Below, one piece after another: positions 17,221-25,071 of a stretch of DNA of 64,000 nucleotides. This stretch comes from Flavobacterium sp. (GTDB lineage: Bacteria > Bacteroidota > Bacteroidia > Flavobacteriales > Flavobacteriaceae), in contig JADKHM010000001.1 of the NCBI GenBank assembly GCA_016721735.1, positions 1 through 64,000 of the forward strand, in the 5' to 3' direction. Position numbers and translations under genes: made by a program. The notes under the pieces are model-generated. The model was not told the DNA's origin and made no database searches. It saw only the letters and a program-made list of their open reading frames with translations. Positions within the stretch are counted from its first letter, which is position 1, and each line of letters opens with the position of its first letter.

Positions 17221-17253
17221 TTTCTATTCTTCATCTCTAAATGCCTATTTTTG
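17221..17253 (+). promoter_or_regulatory. Putative promoter for the UvrD-like helicase
   Basis: TATTTTTG at 17246-17253 fits TANNTTTG, with TTTC at 17221-17224 as -33. The leader of about 65 bases holds an ACTCAG-rich repeat at 17266-17313. Confidence 0.45.
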
Positions 17254-17265
17254 CTGTTAATCTGA

Positions 17266-17313
17266 GCCAACTCAATTACTAAGTAACTCAGCCGCTCAGC
17301 AACTCAGTTACTC
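17266..17313 (+). repeat. Short degenerate ACTCAG repeat in helicase leader
   Basis: The words CAACTCAATTACTA, AGTAACTCAG, CCGCTCAG and CAACTCAGTTACTCA follow one another directly before the start codon. All are variants of a YAACTCAG unit. Confidence 0.5.
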
Positions 17314-17321
17314 AAAAAATA

Positions 17322-19643
17322 ATGCAACAGTACATTAGTCAACTAAACGAAGCGCAACAAGAGCCTGTTCTACAAAAAGATGGGCCGATGATTATTATTG
17401 CTGGTGCTGGATCGGGAAAGACGCGTGTACTAACCGTGCGTATAGCTTACCTGATGAGTTTGGGCGTTGATGCGTTTAGTATTTTGGCATTGACTTTTAC
17501 CAACAAAGCCGCACGTGAAATGAAATCTCGTATCGCGCAAATTGTCGGAACCAACGAAGCCAAGAATTTGTGGATGGGAACTTTTCACTCCGTATTTGCA
17601 AGGATATTGCGCTCCGAAGCGGATAAGTTGGGATATCCGTCGAATTTTACGATTTATGATACGCAAGACAGCGTTCGATTGATTTCGGCGATTATCAAAG
17701 AAATGCAATTGGACAAAGACATCTATAAACCAAAGCAGGTTTTGGGTAGAATTTCGTCGTATAAGAATTCACTGATTACGGTTAAAGCGTATTTCAATAA
17801 TCCGGAGTTGCAGGAGGCAGATGCGATGTCGAAGAAACCGCGGTTGGGGGAAATTTATCAAAATTATGTGGAGCGTTGTTTTAAGGCAGGCGCGATGGAC
17901 TTTGACGATTTGCTCCTTAAAACCAATGAATTACTTAATCGTTTTCCGGATGTATTGGCGAAATACCAAGATCGGTTTCGCTATATTTTGGTCGATGAGT
18001 ACCAAGACACGAATCACTCGCAGTATTTGATTGTTCGAGCTTTGTCTGATCGATTTCAAAACATTTGTGTCGTGGGCGATGATGCGCAGAGTATTTATGC
18101 GTTTCGTGGGGCGAATATCAATAACATCCTAAATTTCCAGAAAGATTACGATAACGTCAAAACCTATCGATTAGAGCAGAATTATCGCTCGACGAAGAAT
18201 ATCGTGGAAGCTGCGAATTCGATTATCGAAAAAAATAAAACCCGTTTGGATAAAGTCGTTTGGACCGCCAACGATTTGGGAAATAAGATAAAAGTGCACC
18301 GTAGCATCACCGATAGCGAAGAAGGTCGTTATGTCGCCAGCACAATTTGGGAGCAGAAGATGCAACATCAAATGATGAACGGACAGTTTGCTATTTTGTA
18401 TCGAACCAATGCGCAATCGCGCTCGATGGAAGATGCGTTGCGAAAAAGAGATATTCCGTATCGCATTTATGGAGGTTTGTCTTTTTATCAAAGAAAAGAA
18501 ATCAAAGATGTCTTGTGCTACTTGCGCTTGGTCATCAATCCGAAAGATGAGGAAGCGTTGATTCGTGTGATCAATTATCCCGCGCGAGGAATTGGCGATA
18601 CGACGGTTGAAAAATTGACGATTGCCGCCAATCACTACAAACGGTCTGTTTTTGAAGTGATGCAGAATATTGATAAGATCGATTTGAAATTGAATTCCGG
18701 AACCAAAGCCAAATTGCAGGATTTTGTCACGATGATTCAAAGTTTTCAAGTGATTAATGAAAATCAAGATGCTTTTTATTTGGCGGATCATGTGACCAAG
18801 AAAACTGGTTTGGTGCAAGAGTTGAAGAAAGACGGAACACCCGAAGGAATTGCTAAGATTGAGAATATCGAGGAATTACTCAACGGTATCAAAGATTTCA
18901 CCGAAGGGCAAAAAGAAATTGACGGTGCTCGCGGCGCTTTATCAGAGTTTTTAGAAGATGTGGCGCTGGCGACTGATTTAGACAAAGATACTGGCGATGA
19001 TGATCGCGTGGCTTTGATGACGATTCACCTAGCAAAAGGATTGGAATTTCCGTATGTATTTGTAGTTGGCATGGAAGAAGATTTGTTCCCAAGTGCGATG
19101 AGTATTAGTACGAGAAGTGAATTGGAAGAAGAACGTCGATTGTTTTATGTGGCATTGACTCGAGCAGAAAAACAAGCGTATCTAACGTATGCGCAATCAC
19201 GATACCGTTGGGGAAAATTGACAGATAGCGAACCTTCTCGTTTTATAGAAGAAATCGACGGACAGTATTTAGAATATTTATCGATTGAAGAAACCAATTA
19301 TCGCTACAAACCGATGATTGACAATGATATCTTTGGTGATGTTGATAAATCGAAATTGCGATTGGCAAAACCAGTCGGCGGAACACCACCGAAGAAATAC
19401 GGTGAAGAGCCAACGGCGACAATCCGAAAGTTAAAACCAGTTTCTGGAAATCCACCAGCGGGTGCGAATTTGTTCGATTCGAAGTTGACGGTTGGGAATA
19501 TCGTCATGCATGAACGTTTTGGCAAAGGCGAAGTCATCAATTTAGAAGGCGTTGGCGGCGATAAGAAAGCAGAAATTAAGTTTGAGGTTGGAGGTTTAAA
19601 GAAGTTACTGCTACGTTTTGCCAAACTTGATGTTATAGGTTAA
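17322..19643 (+). CDS. UvrD/PcrA-family DNA helicase
   Basis: A 773-residue superfamily 1A 3'-5' helicase that unwinds DNA in nucleotide excision and mismatch repair and strips proteins from forks. The motifs run in order: Q-motif LNEAQQEPV, Walker A IAGAGSGKTRV, motif Ia ALTFTNKAAREMKSR, Walker B LVDEYQDTN, motif III VVGDDAQSIYAFRGA, motif IV EQNYRST, motif V MTIHLAKGLEFPYVFVVG and motif VI EEERRLFYVALTRA. The C-terminal ~50 residues (VGNIVMHERFGKGEVINLEG) form the tudor-like domain known to bind RNA polymerase in PcrA/UvrD. The length is close to the family norm of 720-780. Calling it uvrD or pcrA is a matter of convention. Confidence 0.96.
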   Translation: MQQYISQLNEAQQEPVLQKDGPMIIIAGAGSGKTRVLTVRIAYLMSLGVDAFSILALTFTNKAAREMKSRIAQIVGTNEAKNLWMGTFHSVFARILRSEADKLGYPSNFTIYDTQDSVRLISAIIKEMQLDKDIYKPKQVLGRISSYKNSLITVKAYFNNPELQEADAMSKKPRLGEIYQNYVERCFKAGAMDFDDLLLKTNELLNRFPDVLAKYQDRFRYILVDEYQDTNHSQYLIVRALSDRFQNICVVGDDAQSIYAFRGANINNILNFQKDYDNVKTYRLEQNYRSTKNIVEAANSIIEKNKTRLDKVVWTANDLGNKIKVHRSITDSEEGRYVASTIWEQKMQHQMMNGQFAILYRTNAQSRSMEDALRKRDIPYRIYGGLSFYQRKEIKDVLCYLRLVINPKDEEALIRVINYPARGIGDTTVEKLTIAANHYKRSVFEVMQNIDKIDLKLNSGTKAKLQDFVTMIQSFQVINENQDAFYLADHVTKKTGLVQELKKDGTPEGIAKIENIEELLNGIKDFTEGQKEIDGARGALSEFLEDVALATDLDKDTGDDDRVALMTIHLAKGLEFPYVFVVGMEEDLFPSAMSISTRSELEEERRLFYVALTRAEKQAYLTYAQSRYRWGKLTDSEPSRFIEEIDGQYLEYLSIEETNYRYKPMIDNDIFGDVDKSKLRLAKPVGGTPPKKYGEEPTATIRKLKPVSGNPPAGANLFDSKLTVGNIVMHERFGKGEVINLEGVGGDKKAEIKFEVGGLKKLLLRFAKLDVIG

Positions 19644-19759
19644 AATACAATTGTAAAATACCAAAATCCAATATTAAGACACCAAATACCAAATTCCAAA
19701 ATACATTCAAAAGGATTCCTGATTGGAATTTTGAATTTCTAAAATTGTAATTTTTAATT

Positions 19760-20380
19760 ATGTCCCAATTCATCAAAATATACGAAGACAAACCCAACGA
19801 AGCCGCGATTAAGAAAGTCGTTGAGGTCTTACGCAATGGTGGTTTGGTTATTTATCCAACAGACACGGTTTATGGTTTGGGTTGTGATATTACGAATAGC
19901 AAGGCTTTGGAGCGGATTGCTAAAATTAAGGGCATCAAATTAGAGAAAGCCAATTTCTCTTTTGTTTGTCATGATTTGAGTAATTTGTCGGATTATGTGA
20001 AGCAAATTGACACCTCGACTTTCAAGATCTTGAAACGATCTTTACCTGGACCTTATACTTTTATTTTACCGGGAAATAATAGTTTACCGAAAGAATTTAA
20101 AAAGAAAACCACGGTTGGAATTCGTGTTCCAGCGAATAACATAGCTCTAGAAATCGTGAAGATGTTGGGCAATCCAATCGTATCAACTTCGATTCATGAT
20201 GACGATGAGGTGTTAGAATATTCTACCGACCCAGAGTTGATTTTCGAGAAATGGCAGAACCTTGTCGATTTGGTCATTGATGGCGGTTATGGCGATAATA
20301 TAGGTTCGACGATTATTGACTTGTCCGGTTATGAGCCAGTAGTGGTGCGAGAAGGTAAGGGCGATCCGGATATTTTTTGA
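19760..20380 (+). CDS. YciO/TsaC-family protein (YciO-like)
   Basis: A 206-residue protein of the YrdC/Sua5 fold, which binds nucleotides and RNA. TsaC-type members make threonylcarbamoyl-AMP for the t6A modification of tRNA. Visible motifs are VYPTDTVYGLGCDI, the KxR-like site in KIKGIKLEKANFSFVCHDLS, PGPYTFILPGN, VGIRVPANN and STSIHDDDE. The length of 206 and the ending VVREGKGDPDIF match E. coli YciO better than TsaC, and a separate TsaC-like gene exists at 57126-57692. This copy is therefore probably the YciO paralogue, whose precise role is unsettled. Confidence 0.85.
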   Translation: MSQFIKIYEDKPNEAAIKKVVEVLRNGGLVIYPTDTVYGLGCDITNSKALERIAKIKGIKLEKANFSFVCHDLSNLSDYVKQIDTSTFKILKRSLPGPYTFILPGNNSLPKEFKKKTTVGIRVPANNIALEIVKMLGNPIVSTSIHDDDEVLEYSTDPELIFEKWQNLVDLVIDGGYGDNIGSTIIDLSGYEPVVVREGKGDPDIF

Positions 20381-20445
20381 CGGAAAAACTTTTATTTATT
20401 CAAAAAAAATGGCTGCTTAGGCACAAAATAACAGACATAGATTTG

Positions 20446-21114
20446 TTAATCCTTGATGCATCGAACATAGTAACCAGAATGCTTGACATAATTGTACCTG
20501 CTTGCATCCTCTCTATCATACGAAAGCGGGCGTGTCCATGCATCGGTTTCATTAGCCTCTGTCGAACTCCACCAATTTGCATAGCCACCAATACTAGTAC
20601 ATATGCCATCACTTGGGCGACAACCGCCAGGAAGTGCCGTGAATCCACTACTGTTGGTTCCGACTGTACATGTCGAGCACGTTTGCCATTCGGTAGCTGC
20701 TTTTAATTTTACACCAGCTACTGCCTCACCTCCTAAATAAGTTACTAACGTATTCCATTCATCATCACTGGGTATATGCCAACCCACTGGCGCCAGACCT
20801 CTTGGATCGTTTACAGCATACCAGTTATAAAGTTTGCCATATTTTGAATCATTAGAAGCATGGTTTTGATAATTATCCCAAGCTCCTGTGGTTAAGTTTA
20901 TCCACACTTCTGGAATAGCTATTTGCGGTATCGGATCACCATTACGATAGTGTGAAACATCTAGATTTTTAAGCATCCAAACCTGAGTACCTATAGTTAC
21001 AGTTTCTATAGTGTTAATTGGCTCATTTCCAGTTTTGCTGTCGCTTTTGGAGCAAGATAATAGTAATAAGATAACAGGTAATATAAATAATACTTTCGAG
21101 CAATATTTTTTCAT
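20446..21114 (-). CDS. FISUMP-domain lipoprotein
   Basis: A 222-residue lipoprotein. The signal peptide MKKYCSKVLFILPVILLLLSCSK ends in a lipobox at LLSC. The rest is a single Fibrobacter-succinogenes-major-paralogue domain, with its hallmarks VTIGTQVWMLKNLDVSHYRNGD, GKLYNWYAV, GLAPVGWHIPSDDEWNTL, and the final NWWSSTE... GYYVRCIKD. These domains are common on Bacteroidetes surface proteins and probably have a C-type-lectin/FGE-like fold. The ligand is unknown. It is convergent with the YciO gene and not obviously in an operon. Confidence 0.88.
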   Translation of the reverse strand: MKKYCSKVLFILPVILLLLSCSKSDSKTGNEPINTIETVTIGTQVWMLKNLDVSHYRNGDPIPQIAIPEVWINLTTGAWDNYQNHASNDSKYGKLYNWYAVNDPRGLAPVGWHIPSDDEWNTLVTYLGGEAVAGVKLKAATEWQTCSTCTVGTNSSGFTALPGGCRPSDGICTSIGGYANWWSSTEANETDAWTRPLSYDREDASRYNYVKHSGYYVRCIKD

Positions 21115-21228
21115 AGGATTGATTGTTAATGAATCAAATTAATTGATAAGTAAATATATAGTAAAAGAACTAACAATCACACGTATAGTTGCTAATTTAA
21201 ATGATAGGTTTTGCGAAAAATTTTAGAC

Positions 21229-21260
21229 AAAAAAAAACGTCCAATTTTCATCAGACGTTC
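21229..21260 (-). terminator. Terminator of the OmpA-like gene
   Basis: On the minus strand, GAACGTC and GACGTTT form a stem around TGATGAAAATTG, followed by a T-run (A-run at 21229-21237 on the plus strand), about 65 bases after the stop. Confidence 0.75.
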
Positions 21261-21324
21261 TTATTATATTATTGGTTGTAATTTAGATATTCGTTACCGA
21301 TAACATACAACCTACAACAGTAAA

Positions 21325-21822
21325 CTATTTCGTCGGTTTCTTCATTTCTTTTTCAATCATATCATAGAACTCATCAATTTTTGGAAGCACAACAATACGT
21401 GTTCTTCTGTTTTTAGCTCTATTATCTGCTGAATTGTTTTCTACTAACGGAATATAATCAGCTCTTCCTGCAGCAATTAATTGCGCTGGATTGACTTTCA
21501 ATTCTTTCGTTAATACACGAATAATCGCAGTAGATCTTTTTACACTTAAATCCCAGTTGTCTAATAAAACTGCATTTCCAGTGAATGGAACGTTATCGGT
21601 GTGACCTTCCACCATACATTCAAAAGTAGGTTTGTCATTAACGACTTTCGCTACTTTCCCTAATACTTCTTTGGCTTTATCACTTACCATATAGCTACCG
21701 CTTTTAAACAACAGTTTGTCGGCAATAGAGATAAAAACGACTCCTTTTTCAACATTCACTTCTATATCTGGATCTGAAATACCCACTGAACTTTTCAAGC
21801 TTGTTACCAAAGCCAAAGTCAC
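21325..21822 (-). CDS. OmpA-family protein, C-terminal fragment (frameshifted gene)
   Basis: This is the C-terminal ~165 residues of an OmpA/Pal-type lipoprotein whose first part is the frame at 21819-22166. The domain binds peptidoglycan diaminopimelate: LFKSGSYMVSDKAKEVL, VEGHTDNVPF and NRAKNRRTRIVVLP are all present. The GTG at 21822 is only the first usable codon after the break, not a true start. Deleting one A from each of two A-runs (near 21873 and 21829-21835, minus-strand sense) joins it to the N-terminal part and gives EKDLKITRMQDALTKKDSV across the junction. The intact protein would have about 280 residues. Confidence 0.85.
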   Translation of the reverse strand: MTLALVTSLKSSVGISDPDIEVNVEKGVVFISIADKLLFKSGSYMVSDKAKEVLGKVAKVVNDKPTFECMVEGHTDNVPFTGNAVLLDNWDLSVKRSTAIIRVLTKELKVNPAQLIAAGRADYIPLVENNSADNRAKNRRTRIVVLPKIDEFYDMIEKEMKKPTK

Positions 21823-22166
21823 GCTGTCTTTTTTTGGTTAAAGCATCTTGCATTCTGGTGATTTTTAAATCTTTTCTCTTTAATGGTTTCTAAAGCTTTT
21901 TCAATGTTTTGAGCACCTTGAGAAGAAAGTGTCGTCATATTCCCCATGTTGTTGATTAAGTCAGAATTGTTTTTCTTAAGGAAATCAATTTGAGATGACA
22001 TGGATTCTTTTTCACTCAAGCAAAGATTCAATTTAACGGTCGTGGAGTTTAATAAGTCTTGACATTCTTTGTTTTTGGCTTCTAGCTCGGCAATTTTCTT
22101 TTTCGTTCCACAAGACGTGGTGGCTAAGAAACCTACGATGGATAGTGCGATAAGAACTTTTTTCAT
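21819..22166 (-). CDS. OmpA-family lipoprotein, N-terminal fragment (frameshifted gene)
   Basis: This is the N-terminal 115 residues: a lipoprotein signal peptide (MKKVLIALSIVGFLATTSCGTKK, lipobox TTSC) and a coiled-coil linker (AELEAKNKECQDLL... KESMSSQIDFLKKNNSDL). After IEKALETIKEK the frame slips into meaningless sequence (RFKNHQNARCF) and stops just after the next fragment begins. The damage is two single-base gains in short A-runs, so this is either a sequencing error or a very young pseudogene. If it is real, the anchor and the peptidoglycan-binding domain are separated. Confidence 0.85.
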   Translation of the reverse strand: MKKVLIALSIVGFLATTSCGTKKKIAELEAKNKECQDLLNSTTVKLNLCLSEKESMSSQIDFLKKNNSDLINNMGNMTTLSSQGAQNIEKALETIKEKRFKNHQNARCFNQKKTA

Positions 22167-22239
22167 ATGATTGTAATTTAGTTTTTGCGAAGTTAAAATT
22201 TAATCGAATTTGTTTTGGCGTGTAGTTATTAAACTAATG

Positions 22240-23232
22240 TTAAACATTGACTGCAAAGATAGTTCGCTTCTGGATATAATAAAAGTAAACGATACTTTTT
22301 GTTTTAAAGTACATTTTGGTTTGATGCGCTTCTCGTTTTTTATAAAATCGCGGAAGCAAATAATAGAAAGAGAAATGCGCTTTTAGAATGGCAAAGGTGT
22401 GCATTGGTTTTCCTTTGAATAAGAACTGAATACCAGCCAAACCATCGAGACACAGTCGAAGGAAAATTATCGGGATCAATCGAGATTTAGGAAGATTTTT
22501 AACCAACATCAATAGTGAATTTCTAAAATTAAGATACGTTTTCTTGGGATTTCCTTGTTGTAAAGTGGCGCCGCCTACATGATAGACTATGGATTTCGGT
22601 GTATATTGAATATGATATCCGCGATTGATAGCGCGCCAGCACAAATCGATTTCCTCTTGATGCGCAAAGAAATCATCGTCAAAACCTTGAAGCGCATGAT
22701 AGACTTCACTACGGATGAAAAAACACGCGCCGGACGCCCAGAATATGTCGGTTTCATCCTCGTATTGTTGGTTGTCTTTTTCTATCGAATCGAAAATACG
22801 TCCACGGCAAAAAGGATAGCCATATTGGTCGATGTAGCCACCAGCGGCGCCCGCATATTCGAAGTATTCTTTGTTTTTGAAGTCAAGTATTTTGGGTTGA
22901 ATAATCGCGGTTTTTGGTTCATTTTTGAATTTTTCAAGAATGGGTTGCAACCAATTTTCCGTGACTTCTATGTCTGAATTGACTAGCGCGTAAATGTCGA
23001 AGTTGAGGTTTTTCAACGCTTCGTTATAACCTTTCGCAAAACCATAATTATCTTGGTTTTGTATGATTTGAACCGAAGGAAAATGGGTTTTTAAAACGTT
23101 AATCGAATCGTCTGTGGAAGCATTATCGGCAACAAAAATCGTTGCGTCTGGAGAATAACGTAGCACTGAAGGCAAGAACTGTTGTAGTAGTTTTGCTCCG
23201 TTCCAGTTTAAGATGACTACGGCGATTTTCAT
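22240..23232 (-). CDS. Glycosyltransferase family 2, rhamnosyl-type
   Basis: A 330-residue inverting GT-A enzyme. The N-terminal half has the nucleotide-sugar site: VVILNWNGAKLL, VADNASTDDS, NYGFAKGYNEAL and LVNSDIEV in place of DxD. The acceptor part contains IFWASGACFFIRSEVYHALQGFDDDFFAHQEEIDLCWR, the wbbL-like signature of rhamnosyl-transferring GT2 proteins. The C-terminal ~80 residues are hydrophobic and basic and may associate with the membrane. It is 10 bases downstream of the HsdR-N-like gene on the same strand and probably co-transcribed with it. The sugar donor is not determined. Confidence 0.88.
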   Translation of the reverse strand: MKIAVVILNWNGAKLLQQFLPSVLRYSPDATIFVADNASTDDSINVLKTHFPSVQIIQNQDNYGFAKGYNEALKNLNFDIYALVNSDIEVTENWLQPILEKFKNEPKTAIIQPKILDFKNKEYFEYAGAAGGYIDQYGYPFCRGRIFDSIEKDNQQYEDETDIFWASGACFFIRSEVYHALQGFDDDFFAHQEEIDLCWRAINRGYHIQYTPKSIVYHVGGATLQQGNPKKTYLNFRNSLLMLVKNLPKSRLIPIIFLRLCLDGLAGIQFLFKGKPMHTFAILKAHFSFYYLLPRFYKKREAHQTKMYFKTKSIVYFYYIQKRTIFAVNV

Positions 23233-23242
23233 GTTGGGATGC

Positions 23243-23686
23243 TTATTTTTTGTTGGGTAATTCTTTTAGGAATATGTACTTTTCCTTCTCGAAATCCATT
23301 TGGCAAAAGTAATGATTTAGTCCGTTGGTGACCATCAAATGTTGTGCTTTGAGTGTGAGGTTGTAGCGCGCGATTTGATCGAAGGTGTTTTGGGAGATTT
23401 TGACTTCGGGTGCTTTGCATTCGACGAGTATAAAAATAGAGCCATCGGAATTGAAAACAACCACATCGTAACGTTTGGTTAAGCCGTTTATTTTGAGCAC
23501 TTTTTCGACGTTGATGAGCGATTTGGGATATTTTTTTTCTATTAGAAAATGATGCACAACGTGTTGACGCACCCATTCTTCTGGAGTGAGTATGACAAAC
23601 TTTTTGCGAATTTCATCGAAGATAGCGACAGTATTTTCACTATTTTTGAAACGGAAGTTGAAGGATGAAAATTGGAGTGGTTGCAT
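23243..23686 (-). CDS. HsdR N-terminal-domain protein (PD-(D/E)XK nuclease-like)
   Basis: A 147-residue stand-alone version of the type I restriction enzyme R-subunit N-terminal domain. The core shows a PD-(D/E)XK nuclease arrangement: an early Glu-bearing helix (TPEEWVRQHVVHHFL), then RYDVVVFNSDGSIFILVECKAP, giving Asp...Glu-x-Lys, then a QIARYNLTL helix. No helicase, methylase or specificity subunit is nearby, so it is not a restriction system. In flavobacteria such proteins commonly sit next to holA, which is divergent here across a ~240-base spacer. A role in DNA maintenance is possible but unproven. Confidence 0.8.
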   Translation of the reverse strand: MQPLQFSSFNFRFKNSENTVAIFDEIRKKFVILTPEEWVRQHVVHHFLIEKKYPKSLINVEKVLKINGLTKRYDVVVFNSDGSIFILVECKAPEVKISQNTFDQIARYNLTLKAQHLMVTNGLNHYFCQMDFEKEKYIFLKELPNKK

Positions 23687-23744
23687 GGTGTAAAAGTAAT
23701 TGATTTGGAGTGAAGTGGCAAGTGGGTGGGGAGAAGAAGTGTTT

Positions 23745-23786
23745 AGTAATTAGTAAATAGTAATTAGTAAATAGTAATTAGTAAGG
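23745..23786 (+). repeat. 14-base tandem repeat, three units
   Basis: AGTAATTAGTAAAT is repeated at 23745-23758, 23759-23772 and (as AGTAATTAGTAAGG) 23773-23786. It lies in the spacer between the HsdR-N gene and holA. Confidence 0.85.
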
Positions 23787-23808
23787 TCCAAGAGTTGATT
23801 GTTGTAGA

Positions 23809-23896
23809 ATGCCCTAGCCCCGATGGAAGGGAAAATCCTTTTGCGACGGGGTTCGGCGCAAAAGATTGGAATGACAGCGGGAAATAGCTCCTACAA
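23809..23896 (-). repeat. Palindromic intergenic element, copy 3 (inverted)
   Basis: It starts with GCCCTAGCCCCGATGGAAGG and ends GACAGCGGGAAATAGCTCC, the reverse complement of the ends of copies 1 and 4. The core is short and different (CTTTTGCGACGGGGTTCGGCGCAAAAG), again a hairpin. Confidence 0.75.
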
Positions 23897-23929
23897 AAAG
23901 ACAAGAAAAAAGAGTCAAGAGACAAGAGT

Positions 23930-24934
23930 ATGGATGAAGTTGTAAAAATCGTAAATGATATTAAGAACGGGCAAATCAAACCGATCTATTTTTTGATGGG
24001 TGAGGAGCCGTACTATATTGATAAGTTGTCGGATTATATCGAGCAAAATGTGTTGACGGAAGAAGAGAAAGGATTTAATCAGACGGTTTTGTACGGGCGA
24101 GATGTGAGTATTGAAGACATTATTTCGGCTGCCAAAAGGTATCCGATGATGGCGGAACGACAAGTGATTATTGTGAAGGAAGCGCAGGATTTGACTAAAA
24201 CGATTGATAAGTTAGAAAGTTATGCGGAGAATCCGATGCCATCGACGGTTTTGGTGATTTGTTATAAATATAAAACCCTCGACAAGCGCAAGAAAGTAAC
24301 CAAAATGTTAGACAAAAACGGTTTGGTTTACGAAAGTAAAAAACTCTACGAAAACCAAGTAGGCGAGTGGATTAAGCGGGTTTTGCAGGGGAAGAATTTT
24401 ACGATTGAACCGAAAGCATCAGCAATGTTGGTGGAGTTTTTGGGAACGGATTTGAGTAAGATTAATAATGAGTTGGAAAAGCTGCAAATTATCCTTCCGA
24501 AAGGGACGACGATTTCGGCAAAACATATTGAGGAGAATATTGGCTTCAGTAAGGATTATAATGTGTTTGAGTTGCGCAAAGCCATTGGCGACCGAAACCA
24601 GTTGAAAGCCTATCAAATCGCGCAATATTTTGCGGATAATCCGAAAGACAATCCGATGGTCATGACGACGAGTTTGGTGTTTAGTTTCTTTGTCAATTTG
24701 TTGCAATACCATGGTTTGAAGGATAGAAACCCGAAGAATGTGGCTAGCGTGTTGAAAGTAAATCCCTACTTTTTGAAGGATTATGATATTGCTTTGAGAA
24801 ATTATCCGATGAAGAAAGTCAGTGCGATTGTTGCCAAACTGCGCGACATTGATGTGAAAAGCAAAGGCGTTGGTGCGAATGCATTGCCGAATCATGATTT
24901 GTTGAAGGAAATGTTGGTGGGGGTTTTTGGGTGA
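23930..24934 (+). CDS. holA: DNA polymerase III subunit delta
   Basis: A 334-residue clamp-loader delta subunit that opens the beta clamp. The N-terminal domain begins with the delta-family pattern IKPIYFLMGEEPYYIDKLSDYIE and continues with VIIVKEAQDL, the degenerate AAA+ core typical of delta. Middle and C-terminal helical domains contain LGTDLSKINNELEKL, then VFELRKAIGDRN and MTTSLVFSFFVNLLQYH. The length equals the family norm. Its last 12 codons (DLLKEMLVGVFG) recur at 27840-27878 beyond the next gene, with only the last residue changed. Confidence 0.93.
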   Translation: MDEVVKIVNDIKNGQIKPIYFLMGEEPYYIDKLSDYIEQNVLTEEEKGFNQTVLYGRDVSIEDIISAAKRYPMMAERQVIIVKEAQDLTKTIDKLESYAENPMPSTVLVICYKYKTLDKRKKVTKMLDKNGLVYESKKLYENQVGEWIKRVLQGKNFTIEPKASAMLVEFLGTDLSKINNELEKLQIILPKGTTISAKHIEENIGFSKDYNVFELRKAIGDRNQLKAYQIAQYFADNPKDNPMVMTTSLVFSFFVNLLQYHGLKDRNPKNVASVLKVNPYFLKDYDIALRNYPMKKVSAIVAKLRDIDVKSKGVGANALPNHDLLKEMLVGVFG

Positions 24935-25071
24935 TATTGGTTCGATTTTAATTAATTAAATGACACGTGATCGATTGTTCTTAAAAAGAGTCTAGTGAAA
25001 AATGATTAAATTTGGTTAGAACAATTTTCTTAATTTAGAACAAATTCGAAATCATGGTTGAAATTAATGAT

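Noticed and set aside
23243..23686. Restriction-modification system
   Set aside because: Only the R-subunit N-terminal domain is present; there is no methylase, specificity subunit or helicase motor.
23745..23786. 14-base tandem repeat as an iteron-type replication origin
   Set aside because: Only three units, with no DnaA boxes and no initiator gene; the holA neighbourhood alone is not evidence of an origin.
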